From the NCBI GenBank assembly GCA_020852475.1, contig JADZAR010000010.1:1-35718 (forward strand): a stretch of DNA of 35,718 bases, read 5' to 3'. Position numbers and translations under genes: made by a program. Every line of letters starts with the position of its first letter. Position 1 is the first letter of the stretch. Source of the DNA: Nitrosomonas sp. GTDB taxonomy: Bacteria > Pseudomonadota > Gammaproteobacteria > Burkholderiales > Nitrosomonadaceae. Below the pieces are notes generated by a model. That model worked only from the letters and a program-made list of their open reading frames with translations, had not been told where the DNA came from and did not search any database. This document shows positions 16,465-24,518 of the stretch, in pieces.

Positions 16465-17460
16465 TTATCGGGTAGCACGATTGCGTTTATCTTTCTCGGT
16501 CGCAATCTCCAGACTCCAACCGCCTTTGATCTCTCCTGCAAACCAGTAGAAATCGTCCGCGACGATCAGTTTCCAGACACCGGTTGGTGAAATGCCGTGC
16601 AGATTGCTCAGTTTCGGTCCGCTCAGCACCCTCTTATAGGTGCTCGGATCCGCTGCCACCACGGTGCCAAGCACGGTAGACTGCGTCAAACCAACAGAAT
16701 TTGTGGAACTATTAAACGTATTGATTCCGACAACGCTACCCGGAAAATGATCGGTATCGGGGAAATTATCGTAATCCGACGGCTTATACGTTCTCAGACT
16801 CTTATCCGTCCAGACACCGACCCATTCATCATAGATGACGTTATACAGCGGATTGTTAATATTACCGCTCAAGCGGCCGTCGTCGCGCACGGAACGCGGC
16901 AGCGGCAGCGGCGCGGAATCATGAAAGCGCCAGTTCAATCCTTCCGCCTTGATCCCCAGAATACCGCCTTCCGGGGTTGCGCCCGCAGAACTGACGTTTG
17001 ACGCCAGCATGACCCAGCTACCGTTCGGTGCAACCAGCATGATATCCACATCATTCAGGTAATCATGATGAATGTCGTGAATGGTAACGCTGATGTCGGA
17101 AATCACCGCATCATCCCGGAAAGCGCCTTCCGGAACCACGATTGTTGACGGGGTAGCCACGACAACCGGAACCTCGGGTGGAAATTGTCGAATTTCGCCG
17201 GCTTGATTAGGCGGCAGCTCCGGATTGTATAAATCCAACAGCGCCGCGCAATCCGGCTGGTCCGGATTAGCACAGGTATCGTTAATTTGAATCCGTGTCG
17301 GATTACTGAACACGCCAGCCTTGCCATACGGCAATGACGGCGGCGCCGCATTAACCCCAAACGGCACAGCCAGCGCGACTGAAAGCACGGCGGAGGCAAT
17401 CATACCCGCCAGTGGCTTTTGGCCCGCCTTTTGCATTACATGAGGCCTAAAGTTTGTCAT
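16465..17460 (-). CDS. Exported protein with proprotein-convertase P-like domain
   Basis: 331 residues. The N-terminus has a long basic stretch then a hydrophobic signal segment (AGMIASAVLSVALAVPFGVNAA), so export is expected. From about residue 95 the pattern VISDISVTIHDIHHDYLNDVDIMLVAPNGSWVMLASNV, a later SPTGVWKLIVADD and GEIKGGWSLEI is typical of P/Homo B jelly-roll domains, which usually follow subtilisin-type proteases. No protease domain is present, so this is a stand-alone P domain of unknown role, perhaps in carbohydrate or surface binding. It starts at ATG 17460 with GGAG eight bases before it. It follows the exported protein at 17584-18153 and may be co-transcribed with it. Confidence 0.75.
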   Translation of the reverse strand: MTNFRPHVMQKAGQKPLAGMIASAVLSVALAVPFGVNAAPPSLPYGKAGVFSNPTRIQINDTCANPDQPDCAALLDLYNPELPPNQAGEIRQFPPEVPVVVATPSTIVVPEGAFRDDAVISDISVTIHDIHHDYLNDVDIMLVAPNGSWVMLASNVSSAGATPEGGILGIKAEGLNWRFHDSAPLPLPRSVRDDGRLSGNINNPLYNVIYDEWVGVWTDKSLRTYKPSDYDNFPDTDHFPGSVVGINTFNSSTNSVGLTQSTVLGTVVAADPSTYKRVLSGPKLSNLHGISPTGVWKLIVADDFYWFAGEIKGGWSLEIATEKDKRNRATR

Positions 17461-17583
17461 TTTTTCTCCATGAATATGAATTATTAAATTAAGGGATTTT
17501 TATATAAAACGCTTCAACGCCAATCCCGGTACGTGAAGTCTTGTATACTTAATTTTTTTTGATCGCTTGCGGCTCAGCAGCAA

Positions 17584-18153
17584 TTACCAGATGCAGGAAA
17601 TTTCTGTCCATTCGGTATTGGTTATCCGATGTTCCGGATTAATGCGCAGGTCCTCGTCTCTTCTTGAATGTGCGGTTGCCAGCACTTCTTCGCGCTTCAG
17701 CCGTTTGCTGAGACCGGTGATCTTGATCTGCCCTTCATACGCATAAGCAGGTTCAGGATCATCCCCCAGGTCCGCCGTCAGAATCGCGGAGCCTTGTGCA
17801 ACAACCGGTGTTCTTGTGCCGGAAAAACGCTCAATCTTTGCCTGTCCGGTTGACGGCCATGTTCCGCCTTCAAAATCGCCCGGCCCGTCGATCTGGAACA
17901 CCTTGGCGTCGAACTGCACTTCCTGCTCGCTGTTGTTGAGGATATTGAGCGTTACGAAACGCGCCGCCAATTCCAGATCAATAACAGGACCGCCTTCGAC
18001 ACCGCTTAGCGCGATATTTTCGACAGGACCTGTTGAAAGACAGATCGACCGGTTGTTTCTCGGCGAACGCTCGTCATCCGCGATCGCCAGACCTGAAAAA
18101 GCCATGGTCAGAAAACCCAGTCCCAGAATCATTGTTTTTTTTCGTATTTCCAT
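17584..18153 (-). CDS. Exported protein of unknown function, 189 aa
   Basis: I do not recognise a family. It has a clear signal peptide (MILGLGFLTMAFSGLAIADD) and AAGGAG eight bases before ATG 18153. The mature part looks like a compact beta protein. It has a segment about stabilising filaments or accessory domains (ARFVTLNILNNSEQEVQFDAKVFQIDG) and two cysteines (CLSTGP near the N-terminus, SCIW at the extreme C-terminus) that could form a disulphide. It precedes the P-domain gene by 123 bp in the same direction. A Fur-like site (18252-18280) lies about 100 bases upstream, which hints at iron control. A link to the siderophore pathway is inference from position only. Confidence 0.7.
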   Translation of the reverse strand: MEIRKKTMILGLGFLTMAFSGLAIADDERSPRNNRSICLSTGPVENIALSGVEGGPVIDLELAARFVTLNILNNSEQEVQFDAKVFQIDGPGDFEGGTWPSTGQAKIERFSGTRTPVVAQGSAILTADLGDDPEPAYAYEGQIKITGLSKRLKREEVLATAHSRRDEDLRINPEHRITNTEWTEISCIW

Positions 18154-18251
18154 TTCATAAACTCCTTGAAAAAATCAGTTTCTTTTAATGCATCACCGGG
18201 TTCTTGATGCATCACTATCGAAAAATTCTTTCTTTTACCTGCAAAGTAAAT

Positions 18252-18280
18252 AAGAATTGTTCCTATTCTTATTATCATTA
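18252..18280 (-). promoter_or_regulatory. Fur-box-like site upstream of exported protein
   Basis: AAGAATTGTTCCTATTCTTATTATCATTA in two halves: the right half read on the minus strand is AATGATAATAAGAATAGG, close to the repeated TGATAAT/GATAAG half-sites of Fur boxes. It lies about 100 bases before the start at 18153. Confidence 0.45.
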
Positions 18281-18367
18281 CCATAATTATGGATGTCAAG
18301 CTTTATCAGGAGATAGTGAATTAAGACATCTGATTCACTCGAAGCTGTCGCGATCTGCACCCGTTTC

Positions 18368-18382
18368 TCCGGTTAAACCGGA
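18368..18382. repeat. Small palindromic hairpin TCCGGT-TAA-ACCGGA
   Basis: A perfect six-base stem with a three-base loop. Almost the same hairpin (TCCGGT-GAA-ACCGGA) occurs at 24442-24458. Role unknown; it may be a small repeated palindrome or a weak terminator. Confidence 0.4.
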
Positions 18383-18541
18383 TTCAGGTCTTCTGTAAAT
18401 TTATCATTTGAAATCAATACATCACCTTCTCCATGCATCGTCCGGTAATTCTCTATGATTCTGTCCGTCAGCTTTAACCGGCTGTCAAAACCCATTACTC
18501 TGTTGAGGAAGGATGACAAAGGGCTTGCGCATCACATCTAC

Positions 18542-18580
18542 AAATGCTAGTGTTAATAATAATACGAATTGTTATCATTT
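18542..18580. promoter_or_regulatory. Fur-box-like element, shared 39-base form
   Basis: Aligned without gaps it matches the element at 28401-28439 at about 30 of 39 positions: a left GTTAATAATAA block and a right CGAA...TTATCATT block that looks like a Fur half-site. It lies about 325 bases before the exporter start at 18907, so the exporter mRNA would have a long leader if this is its operator. Confidence 0.5.
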
Positions 18581-18906
18581 GTTATGTATGTTGATTTATA
18601 GAAAAACAATAGCCCCAATCGCGATAGCGCAATACGATCTCAGGATCGCAGTCACATGATTAATCACAATGATAAAGCGCCGCACACAGAGCAATGCGCG
18701 GATTCATCATGGCGCAGCTTCTGGCTTCTACTTCGCACTGGATAAACATGAGCGGTTACAGGCTGACATCAGCGCGATATTTTTCGCTTACAAGGCTATG
18801 ACGCCGGCAACAACACAGCATTGGCCGCGTCTATCGTTTTTAAACTGCGTATCAGGACACTTTTTGTTTCAGTAAGCACTGACACTGGATTTCAGGACTC
18901 ACCGAT

Positions 18907-20565
18907 ATGAACATCATTCAATTATTATCGCAGCAGCACAGAATACTGCTGATTGCCGTGATGACGCTAAGTATCGCCGCTGCCGGTCTGAGTATCAGCG
19001 TTATTGCATTTATCGATGAGTATCTGATTCCCAATGCAGGCGACGCCACCTTTGTTTTATACGCGCAGTTTTCCGCGCTCATTCTGCTGCTTTTTATTCT
19101 CGGCACCGCATCGCATATTGCGATAACGACGCTCGGACACAAGCTCGTCTATCAGATGCGTCGCACGCTAATCAAGCGTATTCTCGATACCAATGTTGAA
19201 CACCTCGAATCCCTGGGCACCGCAAGACTACTCGCGTCTCTCAACAGCGACACAGCCAGCATCACTTCGGCATTTATTGCCTTGCCGGCCATAATCTACG
19301 GTCTGACATTGAGTATTGCCGGATTTTTTTACCTTGCATGGCTTTCGCTGCCGCTGTTTCAGATTATTTTTGGCTGGCTGGCGCTCACCGTTTTTATCGG
19401 TTGGCTGCTGCTGAAACGGACACACACGGAAGTCATGCACGCACGCGAAGCCGAAGATGCGTTATATCAGGATTATCAGGCGATTCTTGAAGGCCGCAAG
19501 GAACTCAGGCTTAACCGCGCCCGCGCGCAGCGATTCTACGATGAAGAGTTCAGCCGCGATGCCGGCAAAAACCGCGATCATGACATTCGCGCGGATATCT
19601 ACAACGGCGTCAATGACAACTGGGTCAATGCGATGATACTGGGATCCATCGGATTGGTATTCCTGCTGACCTATGGCGCAGCCTGGGCGCCAGCGGAAGT
19701 CGCTGTCACCTTTGCGCTCACCATTCTGTTCCTGCGCACGCCGCTATCCAATCTGGTCATGGCGGCTCCCAGTCTGGTCGCGGGGAATGTTGCGCTGTTA
19801 AAGCTGAGATCGCTTGATCTTGCCGATTATCGCCCGTCATTCAGCGATCCGGACACAGCGCTTGCGGACAACTGGAAAACACTCGACCTGAAAGGTATCT
19901 GCTATCAGTATCAGGCGATTGGCGGCGACTCCGGATTTGCTGTCGGCCCGGTGGATTTAAGCATCCATCGCGGTCAAACAATCTTCATTATTGGCGGCAA
20001 TGGCAGCGGCAAGTCGACATTAATCCGTATTCTGGTGGGTTTATACGACGCGCACGACGGACAGATTCAAATTGGGAATCAGGTGATTGAGCAGACAGCG
20101 CACGCCGCTTTCCGGCAATTATTTTCCACGGTTTTCTCCGATTTTTATCTGTTTCCCGCATTGCTGGGACCGGATGGCCAGCGCGCCGGTCAAGAAGACA
20201 TCAACACCTGGCTGTCTGCGCTGGCAATGACCCATATTGCAACCGTCGATGACAGCAAACTCGCTAATACGCAATTATCGCAGGGACAGCGAAAACGGCT
20301 GGCGCTCCTGGTCGCCATTCTGGAAAAACGACCTATTCTGGTTCTCGATGAATGGGCAGCGGATCAGGACCCACAATTCCGCCGGTTTTTCTACACACAC
20401 CTGCTGCCGGAGCTGAAAAACAGGGGCATCACCATCATTGCCGTCACGCACGATGACCGCTACTTTCACGTCGCCGACCGCATATTGAAAATGGACAACG
20501 GCCAGTTGCAGGAACTGGATCATCAGCACCACGCATGCGATGTGCTGTCAATTACCGGCCGCTGA
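18907..20565 (+). CDS. PvdE/SyrD-type cyclic-peptide ABC exporter
   Basis: 552 residues, the usual length of this half-transporter family in which membrane and ATPase domains are fused. Residues 1-300 hold about six membrane segments (for example LLIAVMTLSIAAAGLSISVIAF, IIFGWLALTVFIGWLLL). The ATPase has Walker A GGNGSGKSTL, the signature LSQGQRKRL, Walker B PILVLDEWAADQDP and a switch His in AVTHDD. Members move lipopeptide or pyoverdine precursors from cytoplasm to periplasm. It opens a three-gene operon with the acylase 10 bp downstream and the hydroxylase, the order expected for a precursor exported before maturation. The ribosome site is weak (AGGA). The likely cargo is the acyl-peptide made by the NRPS at 1-11225. 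Confidence 0.93.
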   Translation: MNIIQLLSQQHRILLIAVMTLSIAAAGLSISVIAFIDEYLIPNAGDATFVLYAQFSALILLLFILGTASHIAITTLGHKLVYQMRRTLIKRILDTNVEHLESLGTARLLASLNSDTASITSAFIALPAIIYGLTLSIAGFFYLAWLSLPLFQIIFGWLALTVFIGWLLLKRTHTEVMHAREAEDALYQDYQAILEGRKELRLNRARAQRFYDEEFSRDAGKNRDHDIRADIYNGVNDNWVNAMILGSIGLVFLLTYGAAWAPAEVAVTFALTILFLRTPLSNLVMAAPSLVAGNVALLKLRSLDLADYRPSFSDPDTALADNWKTLDLKGICYQYQAIGGDSGFAVGPVDLSIHRGQTIFIIGGNGSGKSTLIRILVGLYDAHDGQIQIGNQVIEQTAHAAFRQLFSTVFSDFYLFPALLGPDGQRAGQEDINTWLSALAMTHIATVDDSKLANTQLSQGQRKRLALLVAILEKRPILVLDEWAADQDPQFRRFFYTHLLPELKNRGITIIAVTHDDRYFHVADRILKMDNGQLQELDHQHHACDVLSITGR

Positions 20566-20575
20566 TTAACGCGCG

Positions 20576-23017
20576 ATGTCAATTATTAAAAAAATCAGTT
20601 CAGCGATCTTCGGCGGATCAATTCTGGCAGTCCTTGCCGTTTTGCTCGCGCTGTATGCCTCTTTGCCCCACTATACCGCAACACTTACACTCGAAGGATT
20701 ACAGCATCCGGTGGAAATCCTCCGCGACGAGCAAGCTGTTCCGCATATCTACGCGCATAGCGAGCTGGATGCCTATTATGCCTTAGGGTATACCCATGCC
20801 CAGGACAGGCTCTGGCAGATGGAATTTAATCTGCGGTTCGCCACCGGGACACTCGCGGAATGGTTTGGCGGCAGCATGCTGTCCATTGACCGGTTTCAAC
20901 GCAGGCTGGGCCTGTCTGGCCTGATCAGCCAGGATTTCAATCTGCTGGATACCGACACGCGCGCCATTCTGGCTGCCTATGCCGAAGGGGTGAACGCTTA
21001 TCGCGACGCGATGCCCGTTCCGCCACCGGAGTATCTATTATTAGCTGCATCTCCCCGCGTCTGGCAAGCGCAGGATTCTTTGCTGTTGCTCAAGCAGATG
21101 GCTTGGCAGCTTTCCCGTAATTACTGGGACGAATTACTGCATGTTGTGCTGCGTCAGAATCTATCCGCACAGGAGATGGACGAGCTTCTTCCGGCTTATC
21201 CGGATGATGCGCCGCTACCGCCACTGCCCGACCCTGAGCACCTCTACGCGCAACTTGCCGGACCGGCTCAGGCAATTCTTCATCATGCCGCACTGAAACC
21301 TGCTGCGGGGGCAGGATCGAATAACTGGGCGCTCACCGGAGCGCGCACAATGAGCGGAAAACCGATTCTCGCCAACGATCCGCACCTGAAGCTCACGATT
21401 CCGGCACCCTGGTATCTCGCGCATATTGCCACACCGAATATGAACCTGATTGGTGCGACACTGCCCGGCATACCGGCACTCATATTGGGGCGAAATGACG
21501 CTGTCGCCTGGGCGTTTACCAATACCGGCGCTGACAGTCAGGATTTGTATCTGGAACGATCACCGCCCGAACACCCTGAATATTACGAAACGCCGCATGG
21601 ATTAGCGCGCTATGCAATCCGCACCGAAACGATCAAAGTACGGTTTGCGCAGGATGAGCGCATCACCATCCGTCATAGCCAGCACGGGCCGATCATTTCG
21701 GATAGTGATGCAGAGATTCAATCCATGCTGCCCGACGCCGGAAAATTGTCGCTCGCTTTGAACTGGACAGGTTTCCATCCGGGCGATATTACGCTGCAAT
21801 TTTTTCACAAAGCGGCGCGCGCCGATTCAACCAGCGCGCTGCTGGATGCTGCCCGGGATTATCAGGCGCCGCTGCAGAATATCGTTTACGCGGACCAATC
21901 CGGCGCTATCGGATTCATCGCCGCCGGACGCGCACCGCTACGCGGCGCGGAAAACGACTTGCAGGGACGCGCGCCCGCGCCCGGCTGGTCAGCCGCTTAC
22001 GAATGGTTGGGATTTATTCCTTTTGAACAGTTGCCGCAAGACCATGCGCCGGTTTCTGACGCTATTGTCACGGCCAATTATAAAATCACACCGGAAGATT
22101 ATCCCTATCTGATCGCTGCCGACTGGGCGCCGCCTTACCGTACCGACCGGATTACCGCGCTGCTCGATCAGCAAACCGGTCATCGCCTGATTGACTCTCA
22201 GTCGATTCAACTGGACATCCGCAGCACGGTGGCCGAACGCCTGCTGCCACTGCTGCTGAAAGCACAACCGCACGAGCCGCTCATGCAAGACATCCTGGAA
22301 CGGTTAAAACAATGGGATTTCAATATGCACCGCCGCGCACCCGAACCGCTCATTTTTATTGAATGGACGCGACAACTGACAGCGCTGTTGTATCAGGATA
22401 AATTCAGCAGGCTTAGCGAATTGATCGGCGACGACAATCCGGAATTCCTGATCCGCGTATTGCGTAGCCGCGATGCCCAGTCCCGCTGGTGCGGGCAGAC
22501 AACCACTACTGCGGATCCCTGTACAGCGTTAATCGAAGCTGCGTTGCGAACCGCGATTACGCAATTGCATGATCGCCATGGCGATAATCCGGATGCCTGG
22601 TCCTGGGGAGCAGCGCATATCGCGACAGTGCGTCACGCCCTGCTGGGAAAACTCCCTATTCTGGGGCAGCTCGCAAATTTGACCAAACCAAGAGACGGCG
22701 GACGGGATACCGTCAATTTCAGCGGTTATTTTTATAACGCGGATGATGGCATTTATATCGAAGAAGTTGCACCCAATTTACGTGCGATTTATGACTTGGC
22801 AGATCCGGGAAGCTCTGTTTTTTCGTTAAACAGCGGACAATCCGGCCATTTTCTCTCCCCTTACTACAAGAACCTGACAGCCGGATGGAACGCAGGACAT
22901 TATTTTCCGATCCGCACCGATTACGATGCGGTCAAGCGCAATGCTATCGGCTGGCTGGTCATGAATGCCCCTGATGAACCCCTGACGAACTCCGATCAAT
23001 CCACAGAGAACCATTAA
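20576..23017 (+). CDS. PvdQ-like Ntn-hydrolase acylase (penicillin acylase family)
   Basis: 813 residues with the layout of penicillin/acyl-homoserine-lactone acylases: an N-terminal hydrophobic segment (about residues 12-29), an alpha chain, and an autoprocessing site AGAGSNNWAL. The new N-terminal nucleophile would be Ser248 (codon at 21317). NDPHLKL and LPGIPALILGRND downstream are typical of the beta chain. In Pseudomonas PvdQ removes the fatty acyl group from the pyoverdine precursor in the periplasm. The hydrophobic segment here should likewise send it to the periplasm. It sits 10 bp after the exporter and 1 bp before the hydroxylase, inside a siderophore operon with a FAAL-initiated NRPS, so siderophore deacylation is the best reading. 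Quorum-signal hydrolysis or another amide substrate remains possible. Confidence 0.88.
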   Translation: MSIIKKISSAIFGGSILAVLAVLLALYASLPHYTATLTLEGLQHPVEILRDEQAVPHIYAHSELDAYYALGYTHAQDRLWQMEFNLRFATGTLAEWFGGSMLSIDRFQRRLGLSGLISQDFNLLDTDTRAILAAYAEGVNAYRDAMPVPPPEYLLLAASPRVWQAQDSLLLLKQMAWQLSRNYWDELLHVVLRQNLSAQEMDELLPAYPDDAPLPPLPDPEHLYAQLAGPAQAILHHAALKPAAGAGSNNWALTGARTMSGKPILANDPHLKLTIPAPWYLAHIATPNMNLIGATLPGIPALILGRNDAVAWAFTNTGADSQDLYLERSPPEHPEYYETPHGLARYAIRTETIKVRFAQDERITIRHSQHGPIISDSDAEIQSMLPDAGKLSLALNWTGFHPGDITLQFFHKAARADSTSALLDAARDYQAPLQNIVYADQSGAIGFIAAGRAPLRGAENDLQGRAPAPGWSAAYEWLGFIPFEQLPQDHAPVSDAIVTANYKITPEDYPYLIAADWAPPYRTDRITALLDQQTGHRLIDSQSIQLDIRSTVAERLLPLLLKAQPHEPLMQDILERLKQWDFNMHRRAPEPLIFIEWTRQLTALLYQDKFSRLSELIGDDNPEFLIRVLRSRDAQSRWCGQTTTTADPCTALIEAALRTAITQLHDRHGDNPDAWSWGAAHIATVRHALLGKLPILGQLANLTKPRDGGRDTVNFSGYFYNADDGIYIEEVAPNLRAIYDLADPGSSVFSLNSGQSGHFLSPYYKNLTAGWNAGHYFPIRTDYDAVKRNAIGWLVMNAPDEPLTNSDQSTENH

Positions 23018-23018
23018 C

Positions 23019-24374
23019 ATGAAAGAAACCACAGCTCCACTTAATCTCGCGGGTGTTGGCATTGGCCCCTTCAATCTCAGTCTTGCAGCCTTATTGGCGC
23101 CACTGACTCAAGTCAATAGCTGTTTCTTCGATCGCCGCCCGGCCTTTGCCTGGCATCCCGGCATGATGCTGCCCGGCACGCGCATGCAGACTTCTTTTCT
23201 GAAAGATATGGTTACACCCGTCGACCCCACCAGTCCCTACAGCTTTCTGGCCTATCTGGTCGCGCATGGGCGCTTTTACCGCTTTCTGCACGCGGAATTC
23301 CCGCGTGTACGGCGAGCTGAATTTGCGGACTATTTACGCTGGGTCGCGGAACAGCTGCCGAACCTTGCTTTCAATCAGGACGTCGCCGGGATCGATTTCG
23401 ATCAGCACGGATTTTTACTCAAATTCAACAACGACTACGCCGTCCGTTCCGCAAATCTGGTCATCGGCACCGGCGTAGCGCCCTATATTCCGACCTGGGC
23501 GCAGATTCACATGGGTTCGCGCTGCTTGCACAGCAGTCATTATATGATCACCGATCATCAATTACAGGACCGGCGCGTCGTCATTATCGGCGGCGGACAA
23601 AGCGGCGCTGAAATTTTTCTCGACGTTCTGTCGGAAGCGCACGGAAAGCCGAAAGAAATCATCTGGATCAGCCGTCGCCCCAACCTTGAACCGCTGGATG
23701 AAACCGCGTTTACTAACGAATACTTCACACCGGATTACGTGAAAAATTTCCATCGCCAGCCGGACAGCCGCCGCGACCGCATCGTCCGCACGCAAACGCT
23801 GGCCGGGGATGGCGCCTCCCCGCAAACACTCATCGAAATCTCACAGTATCTTTATGAAAATGATTTTCTGCGACACAAGGACAGCAACCATCAATATCGT
23901 ATCATGACCAACCGCGAGGTGCGGCGCATGACCCGGAATTCGACGGACTGGCAGCTGCACATGCACAATCGGTTCGATGAATCCGACGAAAGTGTCTCTG
24001 CCGATGTAGTCATACTGGCCACCGGATACAGACAGGCCGTTCCCGATTGTCTTGCACCGCTGACCGGACGATTCGAACGCGACAGCGAAAATAATATAGT
24101 GCTGACCAAAGATTATCAGGCGTTGTGGGACGGGCCCGCAATCCACCGGATTTACATGATGAATGCCGGGCTGCGAACACACGGCATCGCCGACCCGCAA
24201 TTGAGTCTTGCGGCCTGGCGGGCGGCTGTCATCGTCAATAGCCTTCTCGATCAGAAAATTTATTGCACTGACCCGGCGCCATCACCCCTGTACTGGAGCG
24301 AAGCCAGTAACGGCTATGACGAGGAAAACCATGCCACGCCATCGACATTTTCCGCGTGCGCCGGACGCGAATAA
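23019..24374 (+). CDS. L-lysine/L-ornithine N-monooxygenase (siderophore hydroxylase)
   Basis: 451 residues, the usual length. It has the FAD motif GVGIGPFNLSLAAL, the FLKDMVTPVDPTSPYSFLAYL segment, the NADPH-binding GGGQSGAEIFLD and the C-terminal ATGYR. Such enzymes use FAD, NADPH and O2 to hydroxylate the side-chain amine of ornithine or lysine, the first step to a hydroxamate. The stretch WHPGMMLPGTRMQTSFLKD with YRFL and EFADYLRWVAE reads closer to lysine-type IucD/AlcA than to ornithine-type PvdA, so substrate is open. The start ATG lies one base after the acylase stop, implying translational coupling. Its partner would be the acetyltransferase at 12584-13654. Confidence 0.92.
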   Translation: MKETTAPLNLAGVGIGPFNLSLAALLAPLTQVNSCFFDRRPAFAWHPGMMLPGTRMQTSFLKDMVTPVDPTSPYSFLAYLVAHGRFYRFLHAEFPRVRRAEFADYLRWVAEQLPNLAFNQDVAGIDFDQHGFLLKFNNDYAVRSANLVIGTGVAPYIPTWAQIHMGSRCLHSSHYMITDHQLQDRRVVIIGGGQSGAEIFLDVLSEAHGKPKEIIWISRRPNLEPLDETAFTNEYFTPDYVKNFHRQPDSRRDRIVRTQTLAGDGASPQTLIEISQYLYENDFLRHKDSNHQYRIMTNREVRRMTRNSTDWQLHMHNRFDESDESVSADVVILATGYRQAVPDCLAPLTGRFERDSENNIVLTKDYQALWDGPAIHRIYMMNAGLRTHGIADPQLSLAAWRAAVIVNSLLDQKIYCTDPAPSPLYWSEASNGYDEENHATPSTFSACAGRE

Positions 24375-24401
24375 GTTCATATCATTATTCAGAAAATCTT
24401 G

Positions 24402-24459
24402 CGTCAACACTTACCGCAGCTCAGCTGCAAGATGTGTTGACGTCCGGTGAAACCGGACG
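24402..24459. terminator. Two adjacent hairpins between convergent genes
   Basis: CGTCAACAC (24402-24410) pairs with GTGTTGACG (24434-24442), with an inner GCAGCT/AGCTGC. A second perfect hairpin, CGTCCGGT-GAA-ACCGGACG, spans 24441-24459. They lie between the hydroxylase stop and the efflux gene stop. On the minus strand the first is followed by a short T run (GATTTTCT), so a terminator for the minus-strand gene, perhaps bidirectional, is plausible. Confidence 0.55.
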
Positions 24460-24518
24460 AATGACATCGGCACTACAACAGAAACACGACAGCGGAAGCA
24501 CCATAACGGAATAGCCCG

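Larger units (their letters stand above)
18161..18906. other. Divergent intergenic region of about 750 bases
   Basis: It separates the minus-strand exported-protein gene from the plus-strand exporter operon. It contains two Fur-like elements (18252-18280 and 18542-18580) and a small hairpin (18368-18382). The last 325 bases before the exporter look like a long untranslated leader. An open frame at 18669-18875 has no ribosome site and no recognisable content. Confidence 0.6.

Noticed and set aside
18669-18875. 68-codon open frame before the exporter gene
   Set aside because: No ribosome site and no recognisable content; more likely leader sequence.
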